A stretch of DNA of 64,000 nucleotides from Diplonema papillatum (GCA_030068145.1 JAPJBO010001101.1:1-64000); one strand, 5' to 3'; shown: positions 19,961 through 29,954, numbered from the stretch's first letter. Notes: generated by a model from the sequence alone, not told the origin. Program-made: numbers and translations.

Positions 19961-19972
19961 TTACATAAGCGC

Positions 19973-20443
19973 CAGCTTGAAAGGAAATGCTCGACGATGC
20001 CGCCCGACAAAGAACACAAGGGATCCAAGTGCTGTAGCTACCGAACCACGTGTTGAACGGACGTGAGGTCATGCGGGTCTACCCCTACACGACAAATCAC
20101 ACAAGCACGTCTTCTTGTTGCGTTAGTGGTATGGTCCTTTGACAGAGTGAGCCGATGCCTCTCATCTCACCTTTAAAACACGGCTGAGTCACGCATGCTC
20201 TTGACAGACGGTAGCGTCTGGCATTTCGCACGCGCGTCGCAGTCCTTCTGTTGCGTTAGTGGGTAGTCATTTGCAAGCAAATGAGTACCCGACAAACACA
20301 ACAGGTCAGAGTCCTGAGTGAGAAAACAACACACGGTGGTGTAAGCGAAGCACAAATCAGATTGTGTTTGTATTGTATTTGCCCCTTACCTCTATATTTC
20401 CTCCCTTCCATTCGGAGTCGAAGCAGCTACGTCGAGTATTTTT
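19973..20443 (+). repeat. DIRS-like terminal repeat A plus B, interrupted by an insertion
   Basis: A is nearly identical to 4,557-4,763, and B to 5,660-5,760. The two are contiguous except for an insertion at about 20,105-20,290, giving a solo terminal repeat. Confidence 0.75.
20105..20290 (+). mobile_element. Small insertion with repeated GTTGCGTTAGTGG ends
   Basis: Left end CTTCTTGTTGCGTTAGTGG, right end CTGTTGCGTTAGTGGG followed by GTCATTTGCAAGCAAATGAGTACC. Both ends recur at 47,266 and 47,848-47,890. The uninterrupted terminal repeat at 4,557-4,763 shows the empty site; ACAA may be duplicated. Confidence 0.5.
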
Positions 20444-20529
20444 CTGCTTTCCCGACTTTCTTCAGAGTAGACTTGGTGCTAGCATCAAGCACGCATGAAC
20501 GGTGGACGCTACTGCCTTCCCCCCGCCCC

Positions 20530-21060
20530 CCAGTATGAAAGTATCACGACACCACACTCGCAACTTTTTTTTTCCTTTTGGTACTTCAACCATTCGTGCT
20601 GCACACGGCAACCCCATGTCCACTGTGCTCTGCGGAGTTTACTTCGCAGATTGCCACCGTAAAAAGAAGACAAGTCAGTTGCCTCGCGAGTCGCAGTCAC
20701 AATCAGGGCGAGTGCCCTGAGTTTTTTAACTGATTGCTCAGACACGGTTGTAGGGGCCTTCTCCCCGTGACGGATTCGCCTGTGCTCTAGTAGCACGGGT
20801 GGTCCTGGCTGTGACGAGCTACGAACAGCCGCCTGACAAACCAGACTCACACCGCAGTCCTGTCTGCAGACACTCAGGTTCCGCGCTGATGATGGTCCGC
20901 CTTATGTGTCCGTGGCTTAAAGGACCGAAACACGGCGCAGACGGGACCAGTGCGGTGTTGAGCACATACCCATTCCAAGCACGTTCTTGCAAGCCCCCCC
21001 CCCCCCCCCCCCCCCAGTAAGAAAGTATCACAACACCACACTCTTGACACTCGCAACCAG
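20530..21060 (+). repeat. Direct repeat pair flanking a dispersed repeat
   Basis: CAGTATGAAAGTATCACGACACCACACTC-type sequence at about 20,531-20,565 recurs at about 21,016-21,050, each preceded by a C run. Between them lies the repeat at 20,725-20,997. Confidence 0.55.
20725..20997 (+). repeat. Dispersed repeat, longest copy
   Basis: Starts TTAACTGATTGCTCAGACACGG; its second half is the 12,911-13,072 repeat. A diverged copy lies at 30,429-30,670. Confidence 0.75.
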
Positions 21061-21360
21061 TGTTCATCACTACGCAATAACCGGCCTGCCTATTGGACGA
21101 ACACCGGGTAGTTCCCCAGCCCACGTGGTTCCAAAAAAATGAAGAAGAAGAAGAACTAGTGTGATCCCCACAGTAGAATACTTAACTTCCCATGAACTTA
21201 CTAAGAACTTCCCAAGTACACCCCATGTTCACCCCAAATAGGGTACTGGCAAGTTCTGGACGACTTCGCAGCGCGCAACGCCACTGTTGTGAACCGTGTG
21301 TGCTCGGGTCTGCTACCAAGAGCCTGGCAAGGCAGCGAAGTGGATCCTGACTCATTTTTT

Positions 21361-21568
21361 ACATAAGCGCCAGCTTGAAAGGAAATGCTCGACGATGCTG
21401 CCCGACAAAGAACCGAAGGGATCCCAAGTGCTGTAACTACCGAACCACGTGTTGAACGGACGTGAGGTCATGCGGGTCTACCCCTACACGACAAATCACA
21501 CAAACACAACAGGTCAAAAAATCCTGAGTGAGAAAACAACACACGGTGGTGTAAGCGAAGAACAAAAG
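21361..21568 (+). repeat. DIRS-like terminal repeat, part A only
   Basis: Close copy of 4,557-4,763, followed by unrelated sequence (GAGTTCCAGTTTCAC). Confidence 0.8.
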
Positions 21569-21628
21569 GAGTTCCAGTTTCACTGAGTGAGTCGATGCAC
21601 CTCGGTAAGAGCCCTCAGGGTAGGTAGT

Positions 21629-21870
21629 AGCGCGAGTTTGATCAAAGTAACATCAAGGCAGCCCTTTCAAAAGCCAGCCACAGTCAACGCCGCGTGGGTG
21701 CGGGCATTCGATATTAATCATGTTTCGAACCCCCGATGATTACGCGTTACCTGGAAGCAATGTAGGTGGTACGAAGGTGCAGTTGCCCGCATCCAACCGG
21801 CAATCAGCTCGCATCGGGGAGGTGACGCTACCCATCTGCACGAAGTGTCCTGCTGCCCCTAGTAGCAGTA
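21629..21870 (+). repeat. Dispersed repeat, copy 1
   Basis: GCGAGTTTGATCAAAGTAAC to GAAGTGTCCTGCTGCCCC; copy 2 at 32,031-32,270. Confidence 0.8.
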
Positions 21871-21984
21871 ACTGTCGAACTACCGAAACAGCCTGAGACA
21901 GCAGGCGGCAGGTCACTGCTTTGCCTTTTCTTTTATTGGGAAAAATAAATTCCCTCTGGTGGAAATGGCTTGCGGAGCGTGACG

Positions 21985-22108
21985 ATAAATTTCGTTTATT
22001 TTTGGCAGGATTCCGTTGTGTTTACACAGGCCGGAAATTTGTTTTGTGTGGCAGCATTTATTTTGTGCCGCCAGCCATTTTCAGGTGAAAAAAATAAACG
22101 AAATTTAT
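21985..22108. repeat. MITE-like hairpin
   Basis: ATAAATTTCGTTTATTTTT (21,985-22,003) and its reverse complement (22,090-22,108) flank an 86-bp loop. Confidence 0.7.
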
Positions 22109-22152
22109 TTTGTACCTACCCCCCCCCGTGAACATGTCACCCCCCAAAAACC

Positions 22153-22550
22153 CCTTGAGTATGTCACCCCCAAGGCCTGAGAGGGGGGGGTGACAGCGCT
22201 CTTGTTAAGGATCAGCCACTTTGGCCGGATGGCCGGATAAACCAGACCCCCCCCCCCCCCCCCCCCCCTCTACAGTGCAGTTGCCTTGGAGGCTGGGTGG
22301 TCAAATTCTCTAAGGTGAAATGGTCAAAATTCCCTGCTAAAAGTGGGCCCACAAAAATTTTCCAAAGTGTGGTATTTGGGGTATTTGGGGCAAAAAAAAA
22401 ATTTTTTTTCTGACCGCCCACCGTGGTGACCACCTTAGAGTGTGACAGGTAGCGTCTCCCCCCTCCACAGTGAAAATAGCCTGAGGGGGGGGGGGGGGGG
22501 GGCAGCGCTCTTGTTAAGGATCAGCCACTTTGGCCGGATGGCCGGATAAG

Positions 22551-22587
<37 letters not shown>

Positions 22588-22952
22588 TACAGTGCAGTTG
22601 CCTTGGAGGCTGGGTGGTCAAATTCTCTAAGGTGAAATGGTCAAAATTCCCTGCCAAAAGTGGGCCCAGAAAAATTTTCCAAAGTGTGGTATTTAGGGTA
22701 TTTGGGGTAAAAAAAAATTTTTTTTTTCTGACCGCCCACCGTGGTGACCACCTTAGAGAGTGACAGGTAGCATCTCCCCCCTCCACAGTGAAAATAGCCT
22801 GAGAGGGGGGGGGGGGGGGGGGGGGGGGGTCAGCCGGCTGATGGATGGATGGATGGTTCTTAACAAGATGCCTGGGGGGGGGGGGGGGTCAGCCGGCTGA
22901 TGGATGGATGGATGGTTCTTAACAAGATGCCTGGGGGGTGACATACTCAAGG
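22153..22952. mobile_element. Element bounded by 19-bp perfect terminal inverted repeats
   Basis: CCTTGAGTATGTCACCCCC at 22,153-22,171 and its exact reverse complement at about 22,934-22,952. The interior is a tandem pair of ~300-bp units (22,186-22,490 and 22,497-22,800) with long C and G homopolymers. No transposase is present. The same TIR motif occurs in the short elements at 12.8 and 24.1 kb, which suggests one MITE family. Confidence 0.6.
22186..22800 (+). repeat. Tandem duplication, ~308-bp unit
   Basis: Both units run from CAGCGCTCTTGTTAAGGATC to CCTCCACAGTGAAAATAGCC with only a few differences and a different C-run length. A further dimer of GGGGTCAGCCGGCTGATGG follows at 22,828-22,933. 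Confidence 0.9.
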
Positions 22953-23937
22953 TTTAGTCCTGTTGTCCCAGTGGGGAGTGGCCCCGCGCAGCGGAGTCTT
23001 TTTTTTGAACGTTTTCTTTTTTGTGAGTTTTCCGCTTTCACCGCCGCCTTCCGCACCAGTGAGCATGCACAGCAGCAGACTACAATCGGAGCGGTCATCC
23101 TCGCCTCTTTGGTTGCTTGCGCGACCGCCAAAGTGACACGTGGTCTTGAAGCAGCCAACAACGTTTTAAATGGGAGGTTTCGCGGGATTCAAAACTTGGG
23201 CAACAGCTGTTACTTGGGGGCCATCCTACAGTTCTTCAATGCACAACATGGTCAACCGCATTGCGTCGGTTGCGAATGACGCTTGCAACGACCTCACGAC
23301 TTTTCTTCAGCAAGACGTCGAGACAGGAACACTGTCTGCCATATTGTCCCGAATCCGCAAGTGTATGCCTGAGAAATTTCAAGGAAACGCCCATCAGGAT
23401 GCATCGGAACTTCTTGAGAGTGGATTGTTCGGCTTGTTCCCGGTGGCTGCAACTGATGGAACGACCTACTTCGAAACACATCCAGACCTCGCAATGTTAT
23501 CATTCTGCCAACACGATTTGCTGAAGTGCACGGACTGTGAACAGGAGAAGGAGGTTTGTAAAATTGTTGCAAGTGTCTTGCACTTGCAACCTGAGGGGCG
23601 TTCAATGCAGAAGTTTGAGCGAATGCTGAGCCGGAAGCAGCGGCCTAGACACAGCGGCCATTATGTCTGCTGTGCGCGAGAAGGAGAGCAGTGGATCACG
23701 TATGATGACAATCACGTATCACTTACGTCATTCATGCCACTGGTCTGCTTTGCGCAACGGTTCAATCATCACTCTCTTCACGTTCGTGCCTGGTCTGCTT
23801 TGTACACGTCCGATCGTCAATGTGGCACATTGATTCGGCCTGCGACGCGTTATGCCCAGTCGTTCGAGCTTGTTGCTGCTTGTTGCGTTGAGGTCCAGCG
23901 CGTCGGCAGGGTCTCCCTGCCGGCAGGGGGTCCTTAG
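22938..23937 (+). pseudogene. Ubiquitin-specific protease (C19/USP), frameshifted
   Basis: The Cys box GIQNLGNSCYLGAILQFF is read in the frame ending at 23,279, with the nucleophile Cys at 23,208-23,210. The rest is in the frame of 23,170-23,937: QDASELLESGLFGLF, a CTDCEQEKE Cys pair like the USP zinc site, then the His box HSGHYVCCAREGEQWITYDD with His at 23,659 and Asp at 23,704. A one-base shift just after LQFFNA (around 23,240) separates the nucleophile from the remainder. The intervening fingers/palm region is much shorter than in typical ~350-residue USP domains. USPs remove ubiquitin from proteins in cytosol or nucleus. A sequencing error or an unseen intron could also explain the shift. 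Confidence 0.7.
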
Positions 23938-24038
23938 GAACTGGGGTTGGAAGTCGGGCGGGTCTTTCAGCATCTGGTACCTTGCCATGGGCCCAGCGTT
24001 CTGTCTCTGGTCGGTCGTGTCCTAGAAGGGCTGCTAAG

Positions 24039-24168
24039 GACGTTTCCCCCCAGCCGAGCCTCAGATGACCTCTGCAAACCCTTAAGTATGTCACCCCCCT
24101 TGAGTATGTCACCCCCCAGCGGACTTTTGCACAAAAGGGGGTGACATGTTCACGGGGGGGGGTAGGTA
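24039..24168. mobile_element. Small TIR-bearing repeat, copy 2
   Basis: Nearly identical to 12,757-12,888, including GGACGTTTCCCCCCAGCC and GGGGGTGACATGTTCACGG. Confidence 0.6.
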
Positions 24169-24195
24169 TCGCGAAAAAATAAACGTTTATTTTTG

Positions 24196-24235
24196 CGTGG
24201 GGGTTATACAGAGAAATCTGTATGACCCCCACGCA
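24196..24235. repeat. 18-bp hairpin with GAAA loop
   Basis: GCGTGGGGGTTATACAGA and its near-perfect inverse TCTGTATGACCCCCACGC. Confidence 0.8.
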
Positions 24236-24260
24236 TATGAGACCCCTCGCAAATAGCTAT

Positions 24261-24387
24261 TTATTCTCGAGAGAAAAGTTGTTTTCTGGCACGAGTAGTT
24301 TTCCGGTGTGCCACGAGTGGCCGTAGGCCACGAGTGGCACACCGGAAAACTACGAGTGCCAGAGAACAACTTTTTCGAGTGAATAAG
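24261..24387. repeat. Long palindrome, MITE-like
   Basis: Arms of about 60 bp are centred on GGCC-GTA-GGCC at 24,324. The core arm TAGTTTTCCGGTGTGCCAC is perfectly paired. The mismatches fall mostly in repeated CACGAG motifs. Outer edges carry ATTCTCGAGAGAAAAG / CTTTTTCGAGTGAAT. Confidence 0.8.
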
Positions 24388-24805
24388 ATGGCTTTTCTAC
24401 CGCAGAGCGCGACTTTTCTGAACTCGAGGGGTGTGCACACCTTTTGGAAACACAACGATTCAGGCCGGTCTGTAGCAGCACTTCGGAGCTTTTGCGGCTG
24501 GTCAAGCCCCAAGACTTGTCCAACAGTACATTGATCAAAAGCCTTGTGCCGTTTCCAAAATTGCGAGACTTTGGCAAGAAAGTCAACCGTGGGGGCAGGT
24601 GATGTTCGTGGGGTCCAAAAAGGAGTCGCACCCAGCCAGCAGTTGTCTACATCATCGGTGGCACGGTTTTCTGCTATTCACTCTCAAAACTGACCCGTGC
24701 CACACAGACATCTAGACTTGTTCTTGCCTCTTTCTGCGTCATTTCGCAGGTGGCACTACGATGTTTTTGTTTCCACCCTCGGGAATTTAGTTTTCCCAAT
24801 AAAAT
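24388..24805. other. No recognisable gene
   Basis: Only short overlapping frames on both strands; no motif or repeat partner found. Confidence 0.5.
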
Positions 24806-24943
24806 CATTTATTCGGCAATAACTTCCGCCAATTTTGCCTCGGTGTCGGTTTTAGTCCCTCGGGAGGCCCTCGGGGGGGTTTGCCTCGGGACTAAAACCG
24901 ACACCTCGGCAAAATAAACGGAACTTATCTTGCCGAATAAATG
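24806..24943. repeat. MITE-like hairpin with ~60-bp arms
   Basis: ATTTATTCGGCAA..CTCGGTGTCGGTTTTAGTCCC pairs with GGGACTAAAACCGACACC..TTGCCGAATAAAT. TTTAT-containing ends resemble the hairpins at 22.0 and 24.3 kb. Confidence 0.8.
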
Positions 24944-25447
24944 CTTATTATACTTTCATGAGTGCACCCGCCGCCGGCAATTCCGACTGTCCAATCACGG
25001 TCGCGAAAGGGTTGTACCCTACAGTGATGAGGTGGTTGACCAGGCCCCCACGACGCCTTATACACAAACACGGCTACAACACGACTGTTTAGGTGTGCCC
25101 TCAGCCAAAACACAGCCCTCAGGGCGTGGTTGGATAAAGAAATAGTTAAGTTTTCCCGCCTTACCCCGGTAAAGGCAGTCACTCAATATTCTCTTACGCC
25201 AGTGAAATCAGTACAAAGACGTGTTCCTGCTTCTCTTTCAGACACTCTTTTCCTCTTCCTTTTGATCATAGGTGTCACGGCAAGTTTTGGCAGCCGCTGC
25301 ATAACAAGTTGCAGAAACACAATGCTTAACAACGCAGTGCATGCTAATCCATGTGGTTCATGTACTTAAAAGAACTCAATGCTTAACAAAATTTGACGTG
25401 GGCGGCTTCAGATTTACATCTGAACGACACCTCAACGCAAACAAGCT
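24944..25447. other. No recognisable gene
   Basis: About 25,268-25,435 shares GGTGTCACGG, GGCAGCCGCTG and CGTGGGCGGC with 26,177-26,252. Otherwise nothing is seen. Confidence 0.4.
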
Positions 25448-25608
25448 GTCGACAACTAACAAGTAAAACAAGTAAAAGAGCAAAACAAAACTACGCATTT
25501 TTTGCGACAACCAATTTCTGCTTCCCTGGAGACAGTATTTGTTACAGCCAAAAAGAACGTTGGCAGCGGTTTAACCAGAACACATGCGGGTTAAATCGCA
25601 CAAACAAA
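25448..25608 (+). repeat. Leader sequence of the tyrosine-recombinase element, solo copy
   Basis: TGTCGACAACTAACAAG.. (shared with 1,985-2,035) runs into CTGCTTCCCTGGAGACAG..GTTTAACCAGAACACATGCGGGTTAAATCGC, which matches the leader at 62,283-62,370 upstream of an ORF. No ORF follows here. Confidence 0.7.
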
Positions 25609-25760
25609 CATAAAAAAACGTACCCCAACCCCGCATTGCGGAGTTCTTGCGTACTTCGTTACTTCGGTTTTCGGGGGTACCGATGTTGTTCCAAGAGAAG
25701 AAGAAAGAAAAAGAAAAAGAAAAAGGCCGCTCCTGGTCCAGGAACGTGACGGTCAACCAC

Positions 25761-26545
25761 AGCTTGCAAAGCTTGAGTCGGAGGCAGCACAGTACCACAA
25801 CCCCATCCGCTCTGCCCTGCGGCTGACCGTCTCGACGAGCTTGTGTTCAGCGCGAGCGCCAAGCCCCAAGGTGCGCCACGCCTTGATGCTTTAGTTTGGG
25901 AAATCGGTAGCCACTTGACCCGTAGGCCCGTGGCTCTGCAGTACCACCGAACACGTGAAGCTTGGCTCCCGTGTAGCAGGCTTTCCGTGGTACCCAACCC
26001 CGTTTGTTGTTCCAAAAAAAATAAAAAGAAGAGAAAAGTACCTCAGGGGCCTATGGCTTAAGAACAAGTTTAAATGGTCCCCGATTAGGCCCCTAAGGCC
26101 ATTAAGATTTGTTGTAGGAGTGCCAACGCTACTCTTTCTATAGCGTAGTCTATTCATGATAACCAACTACATATAGAAGGTGTCACGGGATACGCCGGCA
26201 GCCGCTGGCTTTATCACGTGGGCGGCCCTGAGATTACCCCCTCAGGTGACACCGCTTTGTCTTTGGCCATGCTTCAACGCTCTTAGGCCCCGAAGGTAGG
26301 CGACCCTAAAAAGAAAGAGGCCGCTCTTGAGGCAGGTCAACCAACAGCTTGCAAAGCTTAAGTCGAAGGCAGCTCAGTGCCACAACCCCTTCTGCTCCGC
26401 CCTGACCGTCTCTCTACGAGCTTGTGTTCAGCGTAAGCGCCAAGGTGCGCCACGCCTTGATGCTTTGGTTCGAGAAATCGGTAGCCACTTGACCCGTAAT
26501 ACACGTGAAGCTGGGCTCCCTTGTAGCAGACTTTCCCCGACGCAC
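25761..26545 (+). repeat. Direct duplication of a ~220-bp segment, coding-like in copy 2
   Basis: Copies at about 25,761-25,985 and 26,346-26,545. Copy 2 has an open frame (QQLAKLKSKAAQ, GAPRLDALVREIGSHLTR) that is broken in copy 1. No family recognised. The segment between (GGTCCCCGATTAGGCCCCTAAGG and neighbours) is not duplicated. Confidence 0.65.
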
Positions 26546-26757
26546 TCGTGCCCGCAATAAGGGGAGGTGTCGCTGCTCATCTGCCACATCCGTCCTGAAG
26601 TGGCCTCGGCCAGATCCACTGCCCTCTCCCTTGGGCCTTGACCGCAAAATGATAAGAAAACGGTAACACAAAAAGAGGAAGAAATTTTTGTTTGATCAAA
26701 GGTCCACAAGGAAAACAAAGCAAGCAACGCAACAAAGTCGCCAGACATCAGAACGAA

Positions 26758-27053
26758 ATATGAGTACGTCTCAAAAGTACCTTCGAAATTATGCCCATTT
26801 TTAATTTGCGAACAGGCGTTGCCATCAGTATAGACTTTCTCCGACGTGCTGCAATTCCTGCTTGGGGGGACACAAAACCCCATAAAATCGAATTTGGGAG
26901 ACATGGAAGCCTCGCGGGAGTCATCTAGTGGCCAATCCGAGCTCAGAAACTTCGTACAGGAACGGTACGGGTCAGGGACACCCGCGTGGCAACGCCTTTG
27001 TCGCAAATTGAAAATGGGCACAATTCTAAAGTATTTTTGAGACGTACTCGTAT
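26758..27053. mobile_element. MITE, ~296 bp with ~65-bp inverted repeats
   Basis: ATATGAGTACGTCTCAAAA at the left and the reverse complement of ATACGAGTACGTCTCAAAA at the right; similarity continues through TGCCCATTTTTAATTTGCG and GGCGTTGCCA. No coding capacity. Confidence 0.8.
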
Positions 27054-27362
27054 ATCGTCGACCGCAAGCAAATGCATACCACGCCACTCCCGCCGGTAGA
27101 GAAATCGCGCCCAAAGGAATCAACCGCCTTGGCGAATCTGACACTTGCTGTCGGAGGGGGGAAAAAGGGGGGGGGGGGGGGGGAAGCTTGTTTCTTATTT
27201 CACTGAACCTCGTCACCAAAATCTCTTGCCAAACAAACAAAGTGTCGCAAGGCGCCAAACTGATCGTCTCGGGACCGACGGTAACACAATAAACGCATAC
27301 TCAAATCACAGTTACACTCCCTCCCTTCCGTTCTTATCGGTCTTGCTTTGAAGCCGACCGAA

Positions 27363-27648
27363 ATGCAAGGAAAGGCAGACATCATCCAGCGGCGCAACTT
27401 CTGTTGCTGCATTGTGTGCCTCTGCCTCAGCGTTGCCATCGCCCCCATTCCCTCTCCTGCCGATTCCCATCGGAACGGCCGTGTTGCTTGTGCGAACACT
27501 TCCACACCTCTGCGCGAGTATCATGATGCAATGGTGTCCAGTGCCACCATTATCACCACACAGCCACCAACAAAGATGCTTAGTTACGTGCTTTCAGTGG
27601 ACAAAAACGCCGGTTCTCACAACCTTCTCTATTGCTCTGCGCGGACAG
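27363..27648 (+). CDS. Possible first exon of a secreted protein
   Basis: The ATG at 27,363 starts a product MQGKADIIQRRNFCCCIVCL.. that looks like a signal peptide: basic n-region, hydrophobic Cys-rich core, then APIPSPADS as a plausible cleavage region. Donor-like GGACAG-GTATAA follows at 27,648/27,649. The downstream continuation and any acceptor are not identified, and composition is low in information. It may be fortuitous. Confidence 0.25.
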
Positions 27649-27911
27649 GTATAAACCTTGCTGAAGTAGGTTCCTGTTTTTACGTTTTTTGTTGGCTTCC
27701 TTGCGAAAGTCTTTCATTTTCGTGTGCAACCGTTGTCCCAGAAATGTCCCTTTCAGTACAAAACAGGAGATTATACAGGGGTCACAATACAAGGTTGAGC
27801 CAACCGGTTTGCCCAATAATCGGCCGTTTTCGCGACAAGGAAACCCCCGGGGTAAGCAGCTGGGAAACCTAGAATCGCTGACGAAAGTCTTGCGAACATC
27901 GTGCATATAGT

Positions 27912-28228
27912 CGCAAGTTTTTGCCCATAGCGGTATGAAGTTCTAAGTGTTTGCCCATAACGGTATAGTCGCTAAGTTTTTTGCCATACCGGTATGGAAA
28001 TCCAAGTTTTTGCCCACAACGGTATGCAAATCGAAGTTATTGCCCATAACGGTATAGTCGCTAAGTTTTTTGCCATACCGGTATGGAAATCCAAGTTTTT
28101 GCCCACAACGGTATGCAAATCGAAGTTATTGCCCATAACGGTATAGTCGCTAAGTTTTTTGCCATACCGGTATGGAAATCCAAGTTTTTGCCCACAACGG
28201 TATGCAAATCGAAGTTTTTGCCCATAAC
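27912..28228 (-). repeat. 30-bp minisatellite with 90-bp higher-order unit
   Basis: Three related ~30-bp units (..AACGGTATAGTCGCTAAG, ..ACCGGTATGGAAATCCAAG, ..AACGGTATGCAAATCGAAG) cycle as a ~90-bp block almost three times from 27,950. Confidence 0.9.
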
Positions 28229-28383
28229 GGTTCCACACTTCCTGTGTGGATTTTGGGTCCTTGCTTTGGTCGAAGTTTTGGTCCAAGTTCTGGCCAACTT
28301 GTGCCACGACCCAAACTTGGACCCACAGTCTTGTGGGTCCAAGTTTGGGTCCAAGTATTTGGTCCAAGTATTGGGCAAGTCTT

Positions 28384-28720
28384 GAGTCCAAGTTTTGGGT
28401 CCGAGTTTTGGGTCCAAGTTTTGGGTCCAAGTTTTGGGTCCAAGTTTTGGGTCCAAGTTTTGGGTCCAAGTTTTGGGTCCAAGTTTTGGGTCCAAGTTTT
28501 GGGTCCAAGTTTTGGGTCCAAGTTTTGGGTCCAAGTTTTGGGTCCAAGTTTTGGGTCCAAGTTTTGGGTCCAAGTTTGGGTCCAAGTTTTGGGTCCAAGT
28601 TTTGGGTCCAAGTTTTGGGTCCAAGTTTTGGGTCCAAGTTTTGGGTCCAAGTTTTGGGTCCAAGTTTTGGGTCCAAGTTTTGGGTCCAAGTTTTGGGTCC
28701 AAGTTTTGGGTTCAAATTTG
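28384..28720 (+). repeat. 13-bp minisatellite TTTTGGGTCCAAG, about 25 copies
   Basis: Nearly perfect, with one unit a base short near 28,571. Since 13 is not divisible by three and no unit phase contains a stop, all six frames are open, giving long spurious proteins. Confidence 0.97.
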
Positions 28721-29281
28721 TGGGTCCAAGTTTGGCTCGGATTTTGGTTCAAGGTTTGGGTCCAAATTTTGGACCAAGTTTTCCGCACGTTGGCGTGAAA
28801 AGCTCTTTCTTACTTTTCATGCCCGCCTTTTGCTGTTCAATGCGGCAGTTTCTGTTGTGTTTTCCGCCAGGTCAATTCCGCCAACGAGAACTTTCATCCA
28901 CCCGCTGGTCAATTCCCGATCTCTCTAGATTTTGCGGGATAAACCGGAATTATGCAACACGCACGAAAATGAAGTTTCAAACTTATTGGGTGACTCAGCT
29001 GCTCGCTAGTGCGCGTGGCCGGGTGACCGTTGGGTTACTGGCCCATCCCCATCATCATCAGATCAAGTAACCTGCCTTCTCCCAGCACAACCACCCGAAC
29101 GCGTCAACGGGCCAGTGAACCCAGGTCAACCCTCGTACGTTTCGGTGTGGCTGAACCGAACTGGTCTGGCTGGGGGGGTCGAAGGGATTTCTGCATGGTT
29201 CAAAATGGGCCAGGCCGTTTTTTGGCGCGGCTCATTTTTTTTGGTCTCAAAACCGGTTTGGGCAAAACTTCACATCCGTGC

Positions 29282-29745
29282 ACCGTTCTGGGCAAAAACG
29301 TGGGCGGGAATACTGTTATGGGCAAAACGTGGGCGAGTATACCGTTATGGGCAAAAACTTGGGCGGGTATACCGTTATGGGCAAAAACGTGGGCGGGTAT
29401 ACCGTTATGGGCAAAAAGGTGGGCGAGTATACCGTTATGGGCAAAAACGTGGGCGGGTATACCGTTATGGGCAAAAACGTGGGCGAGTATACCGTTATGG
29501 GCAAAAACGTGGGCGGGTATACCGTTATGGGCAAAAACTTGGGCGAGTATACCGTTATGGGCAAAAACGTGGGCGGGTATACCGTTATGGGCAAAAACGT
29601 GGGCGAGTATACCGTTATGGGCAAAACGTGGGCGAGTATACCGTTATGGGCAAAAACGTGGGCGAGTATACCGTTATGGGCAAAACGTGGGCGAGTATAC
29701 CGTTATGGGCAAAAACTTAGATTTGTCTACCGTTATGGGCATCTG
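29282..29745 (+). repeat. 30-bp minisatellite, about 15 copies
   Basis: Unit GTATACCGTTATGGGCAAAA + ACGTGGGCGA. Alternating GAG/GGG variants suggest spread by a two-unit block. Confidence 0.95.
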
Positions 29746-29846
29746 CCCGGCGCAAGCTGCTTGGGGACACACAACTGGCGTCGGGTGTGGCCCCGCAAAA
29801 GAAGACACAGGTCAGTGCGTTTCAGCGAGTCGCAGTCACAAGCAGC

Positions 29847-29848
<2 letters not shown>

Positions 29849-29938
<90 letters not shown>
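29849..29938 (+). repeat. (TG)n microsatellite
   Basis: About 45 uninterrupted dinucleotides. Confidence 0.98.
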
Positions 29939-29940
<2 letters not shown>

Positions 29941-29954
29941 TTCTTTTAGCCACA

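Larger units (their letters stand above)
27912..29745. mobile_element. Foldback-like structure: two inverted 30-bp arrays around a 13-bp array
   Basis: The left array (27,912-28,228) has TTGCCCATAACGGTATA units. The right array (29,282-29,745) has the reverse complement (TATACCGTTATGGGCAA). The roughly 1.05-kb spacer contains the 13-bp array at 28,384-28,720 and otherwise no convincing gene. Confidence 0.45.

Noticed and set aside
28061..28798. Long repeat proteins on both strands
   Set aside because: All six frames of the 13-bp repeat are open by arithmetic; no start, domain or codon signal supports any of them.
29282..29745. CRISPR array
   Set aside because: Repeats are contiguous with no unique, equal-length spacers; the same holds for the arrays at 3.5, 27.9, 34.7 and 61.6 kb, and the setting is eukaryotic.
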